From Mastigocoleus testarum BC008 (lineage in GTDB: Bacteria; Cyanobacteriota; Cyanobacteriia; Cyanobacteriales; Nostocaceae), in contig NZ_LMTZ01000140.1 of the NCBI RefSeq assembly GCF_001456025.1, positions 62,001 to 126,000 of the forward strand: 64,000 bases of DNA, read 5' to 3'. Shown here piece after piece: positions 17,430 to 25,956 of this stretch. A program made the position numbers and the translations under genes. The notes under the pieces are model-generated. The model was not told the DNA's origin. It saw only the letters and a list, made by a program, of their open reading frames with translations, and did no database searches. Numbering within the stretch: position 1 is the first letter of the stretch; each line of letters starts with the position of its first letter.

Positions 17430-19511
17430 ATGGAAGTAATCTATCAGTATGCCTGGCTGATTCCAGTATTGCCATTACTAGGAGCAATGCTGGTCGGTCT
17501 AGGATTAATCTCGTTCAATCATGCTACAAACCGCCTACGGCAGCTAAACGCCGCATTTATTATTTCCCTCATGGGAGCGGCGATGGTGTTGTCGTTGAGC
17601 TTGTTGTGGAGTCAAATCCAAGGACATGAACCTTACATGTACAGTCTAGAATGGGCTGCAGCAGGTAATTTTCGCCTGAGCATGGGGTTCACTATTGACC
17701 ATTTAAGCGCCCTGATGTTGGCGATCGTGACCACAGTAGCTTTCTTGGTGATGCTTTACACTGATGGCTACATGGCCCACGATCCTGGCTATGTCCGGTT
17801 TTATGCTTATCTGAGCTTGTTTGGCTCCTCAATGTTGGGTCTAGTAGTTAGCCCTAACCTCGTCCAGATTTATATTTTCTGGGAATTGGTGGGGATGTGT
17901 TCTTATTTGCTGGTCGGTTTTTGGTATGACCGCAAAGCAGCAGCAGACGCTTGCCAAAAAGCATTTGTCACTAACCGTGTTGGTGACTTCGGTCTGTTGT
18001 TGGGAATGTTGGGACTTTTTTGGGCAACAGGAAGTTTCGAGTTTGATGTAATTGGCGATCGCTTGGCGGAATTACTACAAACAGGAAGTATTAGTAATTT
18101 CCTTGCTGTATTACTGGCGATTTTAGTTTTCTTGGGTCCCGTAGCCAAGTCAGCTCAATTTCCCCTACATGTGTGGCTACCGGACGCTATGGAAGGTCCT
18201 ACACCCATTTCAGCATTGATTCATGCTGCAACGATGGTGGCTGCAGGGGTTTTCTTGGTAGCCCGAATGTACCCAATGTTTGAAAACGTTCCTGCAGCAA
18301 TGAGCGTAATTGCCTTTGTGGGAGCGTTCACTGCGTTTATGGGCGCTACAATTGCAATTACCCAAAATGATATTAAGAAAGGCTTGGCCTACTCCACCAT
18401 TTCCCAGCTTGGTTATATGGTAATGGCAATGGGAGTAGGTGCCTACAGCGCAGGATTATTTCATTTGATGACCCACGCCTACTTCAAGGCGATGCTGTTC
18501 TTGGGTTCTGGTTCGGTGATTCATGGCATGGAAGGGGTTGTCGGTCACGACCCAGTTTTAGCGCAGGATATGCGATTAATGGGCAAACTGCGCAAATATA
18601 TGCCTGTAACAGCAATTACTTTTTTGATCGGTTGTTTAGCAATTTCTGGTATTCCCCCCTTCGCAGGATTTTGGTCTAAGGACGAAATCCTCGGGGCAGC
18701 ATTTCAAGCTAATCCGGTACTTTGGTTGATTGGTTGGTTAACTGCTGGAATTACTGCTTTCTATATGTTCAGAATGTACTTTATGACATTTGAAGGTAGT
18801 TTCCGCGGTAATGATAACGGCATCCGCCAACAACTCAAAAAAGCCGCTGATAATGTTCTCCTTGTTGAATCAGAGACCGCGCCATTATTTGGTCCTGGAG
18901 CAATGAAACAAGGAGAGCTTGAAGCTACGAGTACTCATGATGTCCAAAGTCATAATGACGAACCCCATGAGTCGCCGTGGACAATGACTTTGCCGTTGGC
19001 AATTTTGGCGGTTCCCTCAATCTCTATTGGTTTACTTGGTACCCCATTTGCTAATTATTTTGAGGAGTTTATTTTCTCCCCGAATGAAACTGTGGTTGAA
19101 GTCATGGAAAAAGCTGCGGAGTTTGACCCCCATGAGTTTTATGTCATGGCAGGTGCTTCTGTAGCAATTTCAATCGTCGGTATTACCCTTGCAGCTTTAA
19201 TGTACTTGGGTAAAAAGATTGACCCAGCAGGTATTGCTGCTAAAATCAAGCCACTTTATAATTTTTCCCTCAACAAGTGGTACTTTGACGATATTTACCA
19301 TCAGGTATTTGTACTTGGTTTGCGTCGCTTAGCAAGACAAGTTATGGAAGTTGATTTCCGCGTTGTTGATGGCGCTGTGAATTTAACGGGCTTTTTCACT
19401 TTAGTAAGTGGCGAAGGTCTTAAGTACTTTGAAAATGGTCGGGCTCAATTTTACGCCTTAGTTGTGTTTGGAGCTGTTTTAGGCTTAGTGATTTTCTTTG
19501 GTGTAACTTAG
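17430..19511 (+). CDS. ndhF: NAD(P)H-quinone oxidoreductase (NDH-1) subunit 5, NdhF1 type
   Basis: 693 residues from ATG 17430 (an in-frame GTG sits just before it). It is a proton-pumping subunit of the thylakoid NDH-1 complex, which carries out cyclic electron flow and respiration. It has about 15-16 membrane helices. The antiporter-like core is clear: HAATMVAAGVFLVARMYPMF, ITQNDIKKGLAYSTISQLGY and MTHAYFKAMLFLGSGSVIH. The key Lys and His residues in the middle of the membrane are present, as are the conserved Glu in WELVGMCSYLLVGFWY and Lys in GPVAKSAQFPLHVWLPDAMEGPTP. The C-terminal lateral helix region follows a soluble loop at ~460-520. Closeness to the NdhF1 form (rather than the CO2-uptake NdhF3/4) is supported by adjacent ndhD. 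It ends with a perfect terminator. Confidence 0.95.
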   Translation: MEVIYQYAWLIPVLPLLGAMLVGLGLISFNHATNRLRQLNAAFIISLMGAAMVLSLSLLWSQIQGHEPYMYSLEWAAAGNFRLSMGFTIDHLSALMLAIVTTVAFLVMLYTDGYMAHDPGYVRFYAYLSLFGSSMLGLVVSPNLVQIYIFWELVGMCSYLLVGFWYDRKAAADACQKAFVTNRVGDFGLLLGMLGLFWATGSFEFDVIGDRLAELLQTGSISNFLAVLLAILVFLGPVAKSAQFPLHVWLPDAMEGPTPISALIHAATMVAAGVFLVARMYPMFENVPAAMSVIAFVGAFTAFMGATIAITQNDIKKGLAYSTISQLGYMVMAMGVGAYSAGLFHLMTHAYFKAMLFLGSGSVIHGMEGVVGHDPVLAQDMRLMGKLRKYMPVTAITFLIGCLAISGIPPFAGFWSKDEILGAAFQANPVLWLIGWLTAGITAFYMFRMYFMTFEGSFRGNDNGIRQQLKKAADNVLLVESETAPLFGPGAMKQGELEATSTHDVQSHNDEPHESPWTMTLPLAILAVPSISIGLLGTPFANYFEEFIFSPNETVVEVMEKAAEFDPHEFYVMAGASVAISIVGITLAALMYLGKKIDPAGIAAKIKPLYNFSLNKWYFDDIYHQVFVLGLRRLARQVMEVDFRVVDGAVNLTGFFTLVSGEGLKYFENGRAQFYALVVFGAVLGLVIFFGVT

Positions 19512-19514
19512 GTT

Positions 19515-19653
19515 GGGTACTGGCGACTGGGGACTAGCGACTGGGGACTAGCGACTAGCGATTAGCGACTGGGAAAATTCCTAATCCCTAATTCCTAATC
19601 CCTAATCCCTAATTGCCTATCGCCTATCGCCTATCACCTATCACCTATCGCTA
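19515..19653. repeat. Short tandem heptamer repeats (STRR-like)
   Basis: Runs of 7-base units change along the block: GGGGACT/AGCGACT first, then CCTAATC/CCTAATT, then CCTATCG/CCTATCA. They begin 4 bases after the ndhF stop. Such short tandemly repeated sequences are typical of heterocystous cyanobacterial genomes. Confidence 0.85.
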
Positions 19654-19675
19654 AACTCAAAATTATTTGGTGTAT

Positions 19676-19714
19676 GGATGAAGACAGGGAGATTTTATTT
19701 ACCAGTCTTCATCC
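19676..19714 (+). terminator. Terminator downstream of ndhF
   Basis: GGATGAAGAC and GTCTTCATCC form a perfect 10-bp stem with a 19-base loop followed by TTCTTTATCTTTT. It sits between ndhF and ndhD, so the two genes may be only partly co-transcribed. Confidence 0.65.
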
Positions 19715-19824
19715 TTCTTTATCTTTTGTTAAATCAAGCTGAGAATAGAGACCAAATCACCAAAAAACTGCTAGTAAGTAGCTAGTAGCTAATAGCCGAA
19801 CACTAATTAATAGCTAAATTTTCG

Positions 19825-21396
19825 ATGAATACAGCTAACTTCCCCTGGCTGACGACAATTATTTTGTTGCCAATAGCAGCCTCACTACTGATTCCCATCT
19901 TGCCTGATAAAGACGGTAAAGTGGTGCGCTGGTATTCTTTGATTGTCGGGCTAGTAGATTTTGCCCTAATTGTTGCTGCCTTTTATTTCGGATATGACTT
20001 TTCCAACCCCAATTTACAGTTGGTAGAAAGTTATCCTTGGGTGCCGCAATTAGACTTGAACTGGTCAGTAGGGGCAGATGGCTTATCCATGCCTCTAATC
20101 ATTTTGACTGGGTTTATTACTACCCTTGCAACTTTGGCTGCTTGGCCTGTAACCTTGAAGCCAAGGCTATTTTACTTTTTGCTTTTGGCGATGTACGGCG
20201 GACAAATTGCCGTATTTGCGGTCCAGGATATGCTGTTGTTTTTCCTGGTCTGGGAATTAGAATTAATTCCGGTTTACTTGCTGCTAGCAATCTGGGGTGG
20301 TAAAAAGCGGCAATATGCAGCGACTAAATTTATTTTGTACACTGCTGGTGGTTCGCTGTTTATTTTGGTTGCAGCCTTGACGATGGCATTTTATGGTGAT
20401 ACCGTCACCTTCGATTTACAATCGCTGGCTGCCAAAAACTTAGCGCTGAACTTCCAATTATTTCTCTACGCTGCGCTTCTGATTGCTTACGCCGTCAAAT
20501 TACCCATCATTCCTCTACATACTTGGCTTCCGGATGCACACGGTGAAGCTACAGCCCCAGTACACATGTTACTGGCTGGTATTTTGTTGAAAATGGGTGG
20601 TTATGCTTTGGTACGCATGAATGCCCAGATGTTACCTGACGCCCATGCTTTTTTTGCGCCGGTTCTAGTGATATTGGGGGTTGTTAATATTATCTACGCT
20701 GCCCTCACGTCTTTTGCCCAGCGTAACTTGAAGCGGAAAATTGCTTATTCTTCAATTTCCCATATGGGTTTTGTTACCATTGGTATTGCTTCTTTTACCG
20801 ACTTGGGATTAAATGGGGCAATTCTACAAATGGTTTCCCATGGATTAATTGGAGCTAGTTTATTCTTCCTAGTCGGTGCGACTTACGACCGAACACATAC
20901 CCTCATGTTGGATGAAATGGGTGGTGTCGGTAAGAAAATGGGTAAAATATTCGCGATGTTTACCACTTGCTCGATGGCATCTTTGGCATTACCTGGAATG
21001 AGTGGTTTTGTTGCAGAGTTAATGGTATTTGTTGGTTTTGCCACTAGCGATGCTTATAATCCAACTTTCAAATTGATTGTAATTATCTTGATGGCAGTTG
21101 GGGTAATCTTAACTCCGATTTATTTGTTATCAATGCTGCGAGAAATTTTCTACGGTAAGGAAAACGAAGAGTTAATTTCCCAACAAAAATTAATTGATGC
21201 CGAACCTCGGGAAATATTTATCATCGCTTGCTTGCTAGTACCGATTATTGGTATTGGTTTATATCCCAAAATTTTGACTCAAATTTATGATTCGACAACT
21301 GTGCAATTAACAGCACGTTTGCGGGATTCTGTACCGACTTTAGCACAAGATAAGGTACCTGCTGTTTCCATTGCAGCACCGGAGATTGGGAATTAG
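19825..21396 (+). CDS. ndhD: NAD(P)H-quinone oxidoreductase (NDH-1) subunit 4, NdhD1 type
   Basis: 523 residues and ~14 membrane helices. It is a second antiporter-like proton channel of NDH-1. Diagnostic segments are VWELELIPVYLLLAIWGG (~136), AVKLPIIPLHTWLPDAHGEA (~223) with the conserved Lys and His, and ARRNLKRKIAYSSISHMGF-like QRNLKRKIAYSSISHMGFVT (~302). The MSGFVAELMVFVGF segment (~392) carries the Glu of the discontinuous helix. The start ATG follows AATTTTCG with no strong ribosome site. The gene pairs with ndhF1 upstream, consistent with the NDH-1L/respiratory module rather than the CO2-uptake NdhD3/NdhD4 modules, which sit with cup genes. A terminator follows. Confidence 0.95.
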   Translation: MNTANFPWLTTIILLPIAASLLIPILPDKDGKVVRWYSLIVGLVDFALIVAAFYFGYDFSNPNLQLVESYPWVPQLDLNWSVGADGLSMPLIILTGFITTLATLAAWPVTLKPRLFYFLLLAMYGGQIAVFAVQDMLLFFLVWELELIPVYLLLAIWGGKKRQYAATKFILYTAGGSLFILVAALTMAFYGDTVTFDLQSLAAKNLALNFQLFLYAALLIAYAVKLPIIPLHTWLPDAHGEATAPVHMLLAGILLKMGGYALVRMNAQMLPDAHAFFAPVLVILGVVNIIYAALTSFAQRNLKRKIAYSSISHMGFVTIGIASFTDLGLNGAILQMVSHGLIGASLFFLVGATYDRTHTLMLDEMGGVGKKMGKIFAMFTTCSMASLALPGMSGFVAELMVFVGFATSDAYNPTFKLIVIILMAVGVILTPIYLLSMLREIFYGKENEELISQQKLIDAEPREIFIIACLLVPIIGIGLYPKILTQIYDSTTVQLTARLRDSVPTLAQDKVPAVSIAAPEIGN

Positions 21397-21427
21397 AACG
21401 CGAAATTATTTTTAGTTCGATTTAAGG

Positions 21428-21452
21428 GTGGGTTTTATACCCGCTTTTTTTT
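21428..21452 (+). terminator. Terminator downstream of ndhD
   Basis: A stem of GTGGGT with ACCCGC (one G-T pair) is followed immediately by eight T residues, 32 bases after the ndhD stop. Confidence 0.8.
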
Positions 21453-21538
21453 ATATCTATTTGTCCCGTGGACAATTTATTCCGATTGCTATTTTACTTT
21501 TAGAAATAGTAATAAATTAAAGAACATATTTACTATTA

Positions 21539-21575
21539 GGCGTTCGCTTCGCGCATGTCATCAGCATATAGCACA
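21539..21575. repeat. REP-like interspersed fragment
   Basis: GGCGTTCGCTTCGCGCATGTC and the following bases resemble the dispersed GC-rich palindromic repeats seen at 34919 and 62281. Short and imperfect. Confidence 0.35.
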
Positions 21576-21681
21576 TAAGATAATTGGGGAATTATATCCA
21601 CATAGCAAATAATATTTTTGCAAAATCATTTAGTAATTTGTTGCAAACAATTATCGTCAGGTAATCGGGTAGATAAAAATC

Positions 21682-22425
21682 ATGGATATAAAATTAGGAT
21701 TTGGGGAAATACCAAAGCCACAGTACATCTTTGTTAGTAGAGAAAATGATTACTGTTGGTACAAACTTGGAGAGGAAGAAAAGCATTTGCCGATTTATGA
21801 CAAGGCTTTAACTGGGATTGTAACTAAAATAGAAGTCGGTAAAAAAATAGAAACCTCATTTGGGGAGTCAGAAAAAACCGATTTACATGTTTTGGCTGAT
21901 AAACCTTATATTGTGCGCTCGGGAAGTGATTCATATTTTTCTAAAAGTTTGTTGCTATCTTTGAATGCACTCAATGTAGAGGAATTACAAAGACCAGTGA
22001 CTATTACGGTTAATCCAGGGGATAAAAAAGTTGTTTTTTGTCGGATTTATGACCCATTAATATATAGAGCGTTTGAAATTAGTTGGGAAGAACATAAGGA
22101 TATTAACTGGGAAGCATTGGGTCAAAAAGTAAGTACAAAAATTGATTACGTCTACAATAAACAAGCACAGTCCGTAAAAAATGAACATCAAAAGCAAATA
22201 TCGGTTACTTCAATTTCCTCAGCGCAAAAGTTAACCACCGAACTTAGAAACGAACTGATAGCGCAAACCGATATTTACCTCGCTCAAATCCATTGGACTT
22301 CACAGCAAGGACAAGATTTTTTACAGCAAAAATATAGGAAGCGATCGCGTCAACAACTTACTGATGAAGAATTACTTGATTTTATCGATTATCTTAAACT
22401 GCACCCAAACCATCTCAAATGCTAA
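21682..22425 (+). CDS. Hypothetical protein, cyanobacterial type
   Basis: 247 residues, soluble, with no signal peptide or membrane helix. I do not recognise a catalytic motif. The N-terminal ~150 residues are predicted mostly beta (ITVNPGDKKVVFCRIYDP). The C-terminal ~60 residues (TDIYLAQIHWTSQQGQDFLQ, then KRSRQQLTDEELLDFIDYL) look helical, and I believe this tail recurs in other cyanobacterial proteins of unknown function, which would make it a small domain of its own. It is preceded by the ndhD terminator and followed by its own, so it is monocistronic. The frame is long and well used, so the gene is likely real. A function cannot be given. Confidence 0.7.
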   Translation: MDIKLGFGEIPKPQYIFVSRENDYCWYKLGEEEKHLPIYDKALTGIVTKIEVGKKIETSFGESEKTDLHVLADKPYIVRSGSDSYFSKSLLLSLNALNVEELQRPVTITVNPGDKKVVFCRIYDPLIYRAFEISWEEHKDINWEALGQKVSTKIDYVYNKQAQSVKNEHQKQISVTSISSAQKLTTELRNELIAQTDIYLAQIHWTSQQGQDFLQQKYRKRSRQQLTDEELLDFIDYLKLHPNHLKC

Positions 22426-22477
22426 TTTAGTTATTGACTATGTTGTGAGTCAATCGTAAAATATCACCTTGTAAATT

Positions 22478-22516
22478 AACCTCCTTTGCTAGCAAGAGAC
22501 AAAAGGAGGTTTTGTT
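22478..22516 (+). terminator. Terminator downstream of the hypothetical gene
   Basis: AACCTCCTTT and AAAGGAGGTT form a perfect 10-bp stem followed by TTGTTATTATT. Confidence 0.7.
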
Positions 22517-22728
22517 ATTATTAGTTTACTAGTATCAAAATTTTGGCAAACCAACTAATTAATTTGCTTGATAAAAGTTGCATAAGCCAATCAAAGACCG
22601 GATAACAAGTAAGATTAACAAAAAAATAATTCAGTTTTTTTGCTGATTTTTGAGTATCAATCTGTACTACTTACTGTAGAAGTTAGTTTATTTATTTCCA
22701 CCAAAAAAACTTTATTGTTATCTGCTAT

Positions 22729-23205
22729 ATGAATTTAAAAATGAAAAAATTTCCGCTAAGTGTTTTAGCTCTAATTTTTTTGACCAATTTACTTTGTTTG
22801 CAAAGTGCCAAAGGTATTGATAGTAGTAGTAATCTAACTGTTAGTATCGCGGGTTTAAAAAGCCATAAGGGAAAGATCTGTTTTAGTTTATTTGACAGTA
22901 ATAAAGGTTTTCCTGGCGACAAGAAAAAAGCTTTAGAAGCAAAGTGCGTGAAAATCAAAGATGCTTCAGTTCCATTTAGCCTTGGTTCGGTGAAAGCAGG
23001 AAGTTATGCTGTTGCTATGTTTCACGATGTTAATGATGATGGAACTCTGAATCGTAATGTCCTTGGTATTCCCACAGAAGGTTTTGGATTTTCGGGTAAC
23101 CCACGAGTGATTACAGGTCCGCCCAAGTTTAACGAATCAGCAGTTATAGTTGCGGGTAGAAATACTAATATAGATATTCAATTTCAATATTTTTTAGGTC
23201 ATTAG
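22729..23205 (+). CDS. DUF2141 domain secreted protein
   Basis: 158 residues. The signal peptide covers ~25 residues (LALIFLTNLLCLQSAKG). The rest is a single DUF2141 domain with its usual pattern: LTVSIAGLKSHKGKICFSLF, then FPGDKKKALEAKC, then a calcium-like loop FHDVNDDGTLNRNVLGIPTE and GFGFSGNPR. The family is periplasmic or extracellular with a beta-sandwich expected, and no biochemical role is established. Two ATGs lie close together (22729 and 22741), and the second (MKKFPLS) may be the real start. It is monocistronic and convergent with the glycosidase-like gene, with a repeat block between them. Confidence 0.83.
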   Translation: MNLKMKKFPLSVLALIFLTNLLCLQSAKGIDSSSNLTVSIAGLKSHKGKICFSLFDSNKGFPGDKKKALEAKCVKIKDASVPFSLGSVKAGSYAVAMFHDVNDDGTLNRNVLGIPTEGFGFSGNPRVITGPPKFNESAVIVAGRNTNIDIQFQYFLGH

Positions 23206-23212
23206 GAAAGGG

Positions 23213-23308
23213 ATTGGGTATTGGCGACTGGTAATTGGTGATTGGGAGATGAATTACCAATTAATCATTACCAATTAACCATTACCAATTAGCCATTACC
23301 AATTAGCG
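23213..23308. repeat. Short tandem repeats between convergent genes
   Basis: GGGTATTGGCGACTGGTAATT-like units followed by four ~14-base units based on ACCAATTA.CCATT. They start ~8 bases after the DUF2141 stop and reach into the end of the convergent gene. Confidence 0.7.
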
Positions 23309-24826
23309 TATGGGACAACTTTTACGTTGGCGGTCATGTTCTGGATGTTGCCAAGAATAAGCAAAATGACTTACACCCTTAACCTTAAAGGCGAATGGAC
23401 GTAAAGCTTGCATTTGCGATTCTAAAGAAGGTCGGTTTCTAATCCGTTTACCCCAATCACCTGCTAAAGCTGGAATTACTTTAGTTCCAGCTTTGGCGGT
23501 GTTTAAAATTCGTTGTGCTTGCTTGACTATACAGTTAGTGGTGCCGCAATTAGCGTATAACATTGGGTGCCATTCCAATGAGCTAGGAAATCTATCCCAA
23601 GGTTGCAAGCGCGAGTCGTAACCTCTACCAAGCCTTGCATTACCACCCGGGAAAAATACGACTCCTGCAGGTATTCCCTGTTGTTTGGCTGGATAGGAAG
23701 CCAGAGTAGCAAAATCAATGATGCCTTGCATTGCGTGGGCAACTGATAACTGCCACAGTTCCCATTGCAGTAGCGGTTGTCGTTCAGAAGCGCTGAGTAA
23801 TGACTTTTCTCCTGAAAGTATACGACCTTGCCACATCGGTTCCCCTTCTTGAGGATGAGTTCGATCTACTTGTTCTATATCAGCTGCACTAATATAACCT
23901 TTACTCAAAAAACGGCGAATTAATTCTAGTCCCTTGGCATTTTCAGCTCTACCAAATAAAGCTTTTTGTGCTGCTTCACTGTACAACCATAAATCTTGTA
24001 CTTTGGTTGCAATGGAATTAGCTCCTGTTTGCCGAGGATAGCGAATGTAGTCAAATAATATTCCATCTGGACGTCGGCGCATAACTTCTAAAACCATGCG
24101 ATAGTAGTCACGCTTGGCGTCTAAATTATAAGGATCGATAAATAACTGCGAACCGTCACTAACTACATCTAAGCTAGTTTGACTTTTACCGTTACGAGCG
24201 ATCGCCTTTTGTCGATTTTGAAGCTGACTATAGGTATAACCAAAATTGGTTGTGAACATCCATGCGTAGACTTTTAAACCACGCTGTTGTCCTTTTTCAA
24301 TCGCTTGTGCGAGTAAATCAACTTTTTCCTTACCTTTGTTCCGTACAACGGAAGGCCAAACAGTAGGATTATTAGAAGAGGGTAACAGTACCCGCCCATC
24401 ATAAAAAGTTTCTAGATAAACTTTGTTATAGCCCTTGCTAACGATGCGATCCATTATCTGCTCGATTGCACCTGGTCTAGCATCACAGGGATATAAGCGC
24501 AGCCAAATAGCTTGAATTTGCGGCCAATTACGGCGACGACATTCTTGTAGTTGTCGTGCGTGTTGTTGGAGTAATTGTTGATAGCGCTGTTTCGCTCCTT
24601 TATTACCTTTTAATGTTGACGCTAGGAGGTTTTCTTTTTGTTTGAGTGCAAAATTAGGAAGCTGACAAAATTGTGATAATTGTGCTTGGACTGGTTTGTT
24701 CTCCAACTGGGAAAAGAGCAGAGCAGTAGTAAAAAATACTACATACAAGCGTCGCCGAAATAACATTGAGTTGACACGATTCAAAGAAAAATTGGACATA
24801 CCTACTTTTCCGCAATTGAACAACAA
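23303..24826 (-). CDS. Family 10-like glycosyl hydrolase (GHL10/YddW type), secreted
   Basis: About 507 residues as opened. The likely start is one of the internal Mets (24799 or 24766), the latter giving the signal peptide MLFRRRLYVVFFTTALLFSQ. The domain is a TIM barrel of the glycosyl-hydrolase-like 10 group: IQAIWLRLYPCDARPGAIEQ at the first strand, KVYLETFYDGRVLLP, LKVYAWMFTTNFGYTYS, FIDPYNLDAKRDYYRMV and DGILFDYIRYPRQ. This order is diagnostic, and the Asp in DGILFDYIRYPR is the usual catalytic candidate. Substrates in the family are thought to be cell-envelope or exopolysaccharides. It is convergent with the DUF2141 gene. Function beyond export and fold is inferred. Confidence 0.8.
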   Translation of the reverse strand: MLFNCGKVGMSNFSLNRVNSMLFRRRLYVVFFTTALLFSQLENKPVQAQLSQFCQLPNFALKQKENLLASTLKGNKGAKQRYQQLLQQHARQLQECRRRNWPQIQAIWLRLYPCDARPGAIEQIMDRIVSKGYNKVYLETFYDGRVLLPSSNNPTVWPSVVRNKGKEKVDLLAQAIEKGQQRGLKVYAWMFTTNFGYTYSQLQNRQKAIARNGKSQTSLDVVSDGSQLFIDPYNLDAKRDYYRMVLEVMRRRPDGILFDYIRYPRQTGANSIATKVQDLWLYSEAAQKALFGRAENAKGLELIRRFLSKGYISAADIEQVDRTHPQEGEPMWQGRILSGEKSLLSASERQPLLQWELWQLSVAHAMQGIIDFATLASYPAKQQGIPAGVVFFPGGNARLGRGYDSRLQPWDRFPSSLEWHPMLYANCGTTNCIVKQAQRILNTAKAGTKVIPALAGDWGKRIRNRPSLESQMQALRPFAFKVKGVSHFAYSWQHPEHDRQRKSCPIR

Positions 24827-25449
24827 CCATCAGCAGAAGTTAATGACTTCAGATGATATGGGATAAAAGAAATTTTTGGAATATGGATGGACAAGCCTAA
24901 ATTTTAGTGACTCCTAAAATCTTACTTCTGTTGCCGTATTTCCCACATAAAGTCCAATTACAACAAATTTTTATGTAATTTTCCAGTTATTTTTTGTGTT
25001 TTTTCTGATGAGTAATATTACTGATAAGATAATAAACGTTATTTTAATATTCAATTAATTGAGTATATCTAGTTCGATTTGATGCGTTATGTATTTTTTC
25101 TGGAAATTTCTTAGCTTTAAAAAGTTGCTGAGTGGATTAGTAAAGCAAAATTATGTGCAGTAATGCGCCGCTTTGCTAGCAGAGAGCATAATGTAAGCGT
25201 TTGTTAGTGTTTTAGTATCGGCTCTGGAGCAGTAATATCTTTATTAAAGATGATTTTAAGTTCTCTACATCTGCCATAAACCCACGAAAATAACTTCACC
25301 TGAAAAAACAGAAATCTGTACAAAAAATGATTTTGTACAGATACAGATGTATTTTTTTGAAAAGTCTTAATTTCAGTTTTTGTCTTATCCGAACAAGATT
25401 AAATTTGCAGATTTTAGGTTTAGGCTAATGAGTTACATTTTCAATTTAC
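24827..25449. other. Intergenic region between the glycosidase-like gene and psb27
   Basis: About 620 bases, AT-rich, holding the promoter of the glycosidase-like gene and the 3' end of psb27. Apart from the palindrome at 25314-25342 nothing is recognised. Confidence 0.4.
25314..25342 (-). terminator. 12-bp perfect palindromic hairpin downstream of psb27
   Basis: ATCTGTACAAAA and TTTTGTACAGAT pair perfectly around a 5-base loop. On the minus strand the hairpin follows the psb27 stop by ~108 bases and is followed by TTCTGTTTTTT. The T-rich flanks on both sides allow bidirectional use. Confidence 0.55.
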
Positions 25450-25860
25450 TTAGTTACCGCGTCTTAGTGCTGACTCTACCCGCTTAAACTCTTGTTCAAG
25501 GCGAGTTTTTAATTTTTCTGGGACAGGACGATTGGGATAAGAACTATAATGTCCAGCAAGAGAGTTAAGAGCAGTTCGCATAGTAGTAAAAGAACTCAGA
25601 GAAGATACTGAGTTATCTCTTTGATAGCGAGCGGCAAAATCATTAATCTTTTTCCGCGCTTCTGCCTGAATTTCAGCCTTATTTGCTGCATCATTTGAAA
25701 CATTGATGGCATCTCTCAAAGTGCTGACTATAGCCAGAGTATCTTGGCGATAATCTCCTGTTAAAGCGCCAGGAGCATCATTGGCGGAGCACCCTGTTAA
25801 GCCAATACATACAACTAATACTAAAGCAAGCAGACGTGACAAATAGCGCTTCATAAACAT
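25450..25860 (-). CDS. psb27: Photosystem II assembly lipoprotein Psb27
   Basis: 136 residues (134 if the second Met is used). A lipoprotein signal peptide ends at LTGCSAND with the lipid-attachment Cys at ~24. The mature ~110 residues form the Psb27 four-helix bundle: GDYRQDTLAIVSTLRDAI, AEARKKINDFAARYQRD and SLSSFTTMRTALNSLAGHY. The end is LKTRLEQEFKRVESAL. Psb27 binds CP43 on the lumenal side of PSII assembly intermediates and keeps the oxygen-evolving cluster from assembling too early. Length and sequence are typical. It is upstream of a 12-bp palindrome that likely ends the transcript and next to cofH on the same strand, separated by tandem repeats. Confidence 0.95.
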   Translation of the reverse strand: MFMKRYLSRLLALVLVVCIGLTGCSANDAPGALTGDYRQDTLAIVSTLRDAINVSNDAANKAEIQAEARKKINDFAARYQRDNSVSSLSSFTTMRTALNSLAGHYSSYPNRPVPEKLKTRLEQEFKRVESALRRGN

Positions 25861-25915
25861 CTTTAGTGAGTAAATACCTAATTATCGTCCATCCTATCCT
25901 GTATTTGTGTCTTAT

Positions 25916-25954
25916 GGGGATTGGCGACTACGGATTGGGGATTGGGGATTGGAG
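25916..25954. repeat. Short tandem repeats (GGGGATT units)
   Basis: GGGGATTGGCGACTACGGATT followed by GGGGATTGGGGATT units, located between the psb27 start and the cofH stop. Same heptamer family as at 19515 and 30976. Confidence 0.65.
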
Positions 25955-25956
25955 AA

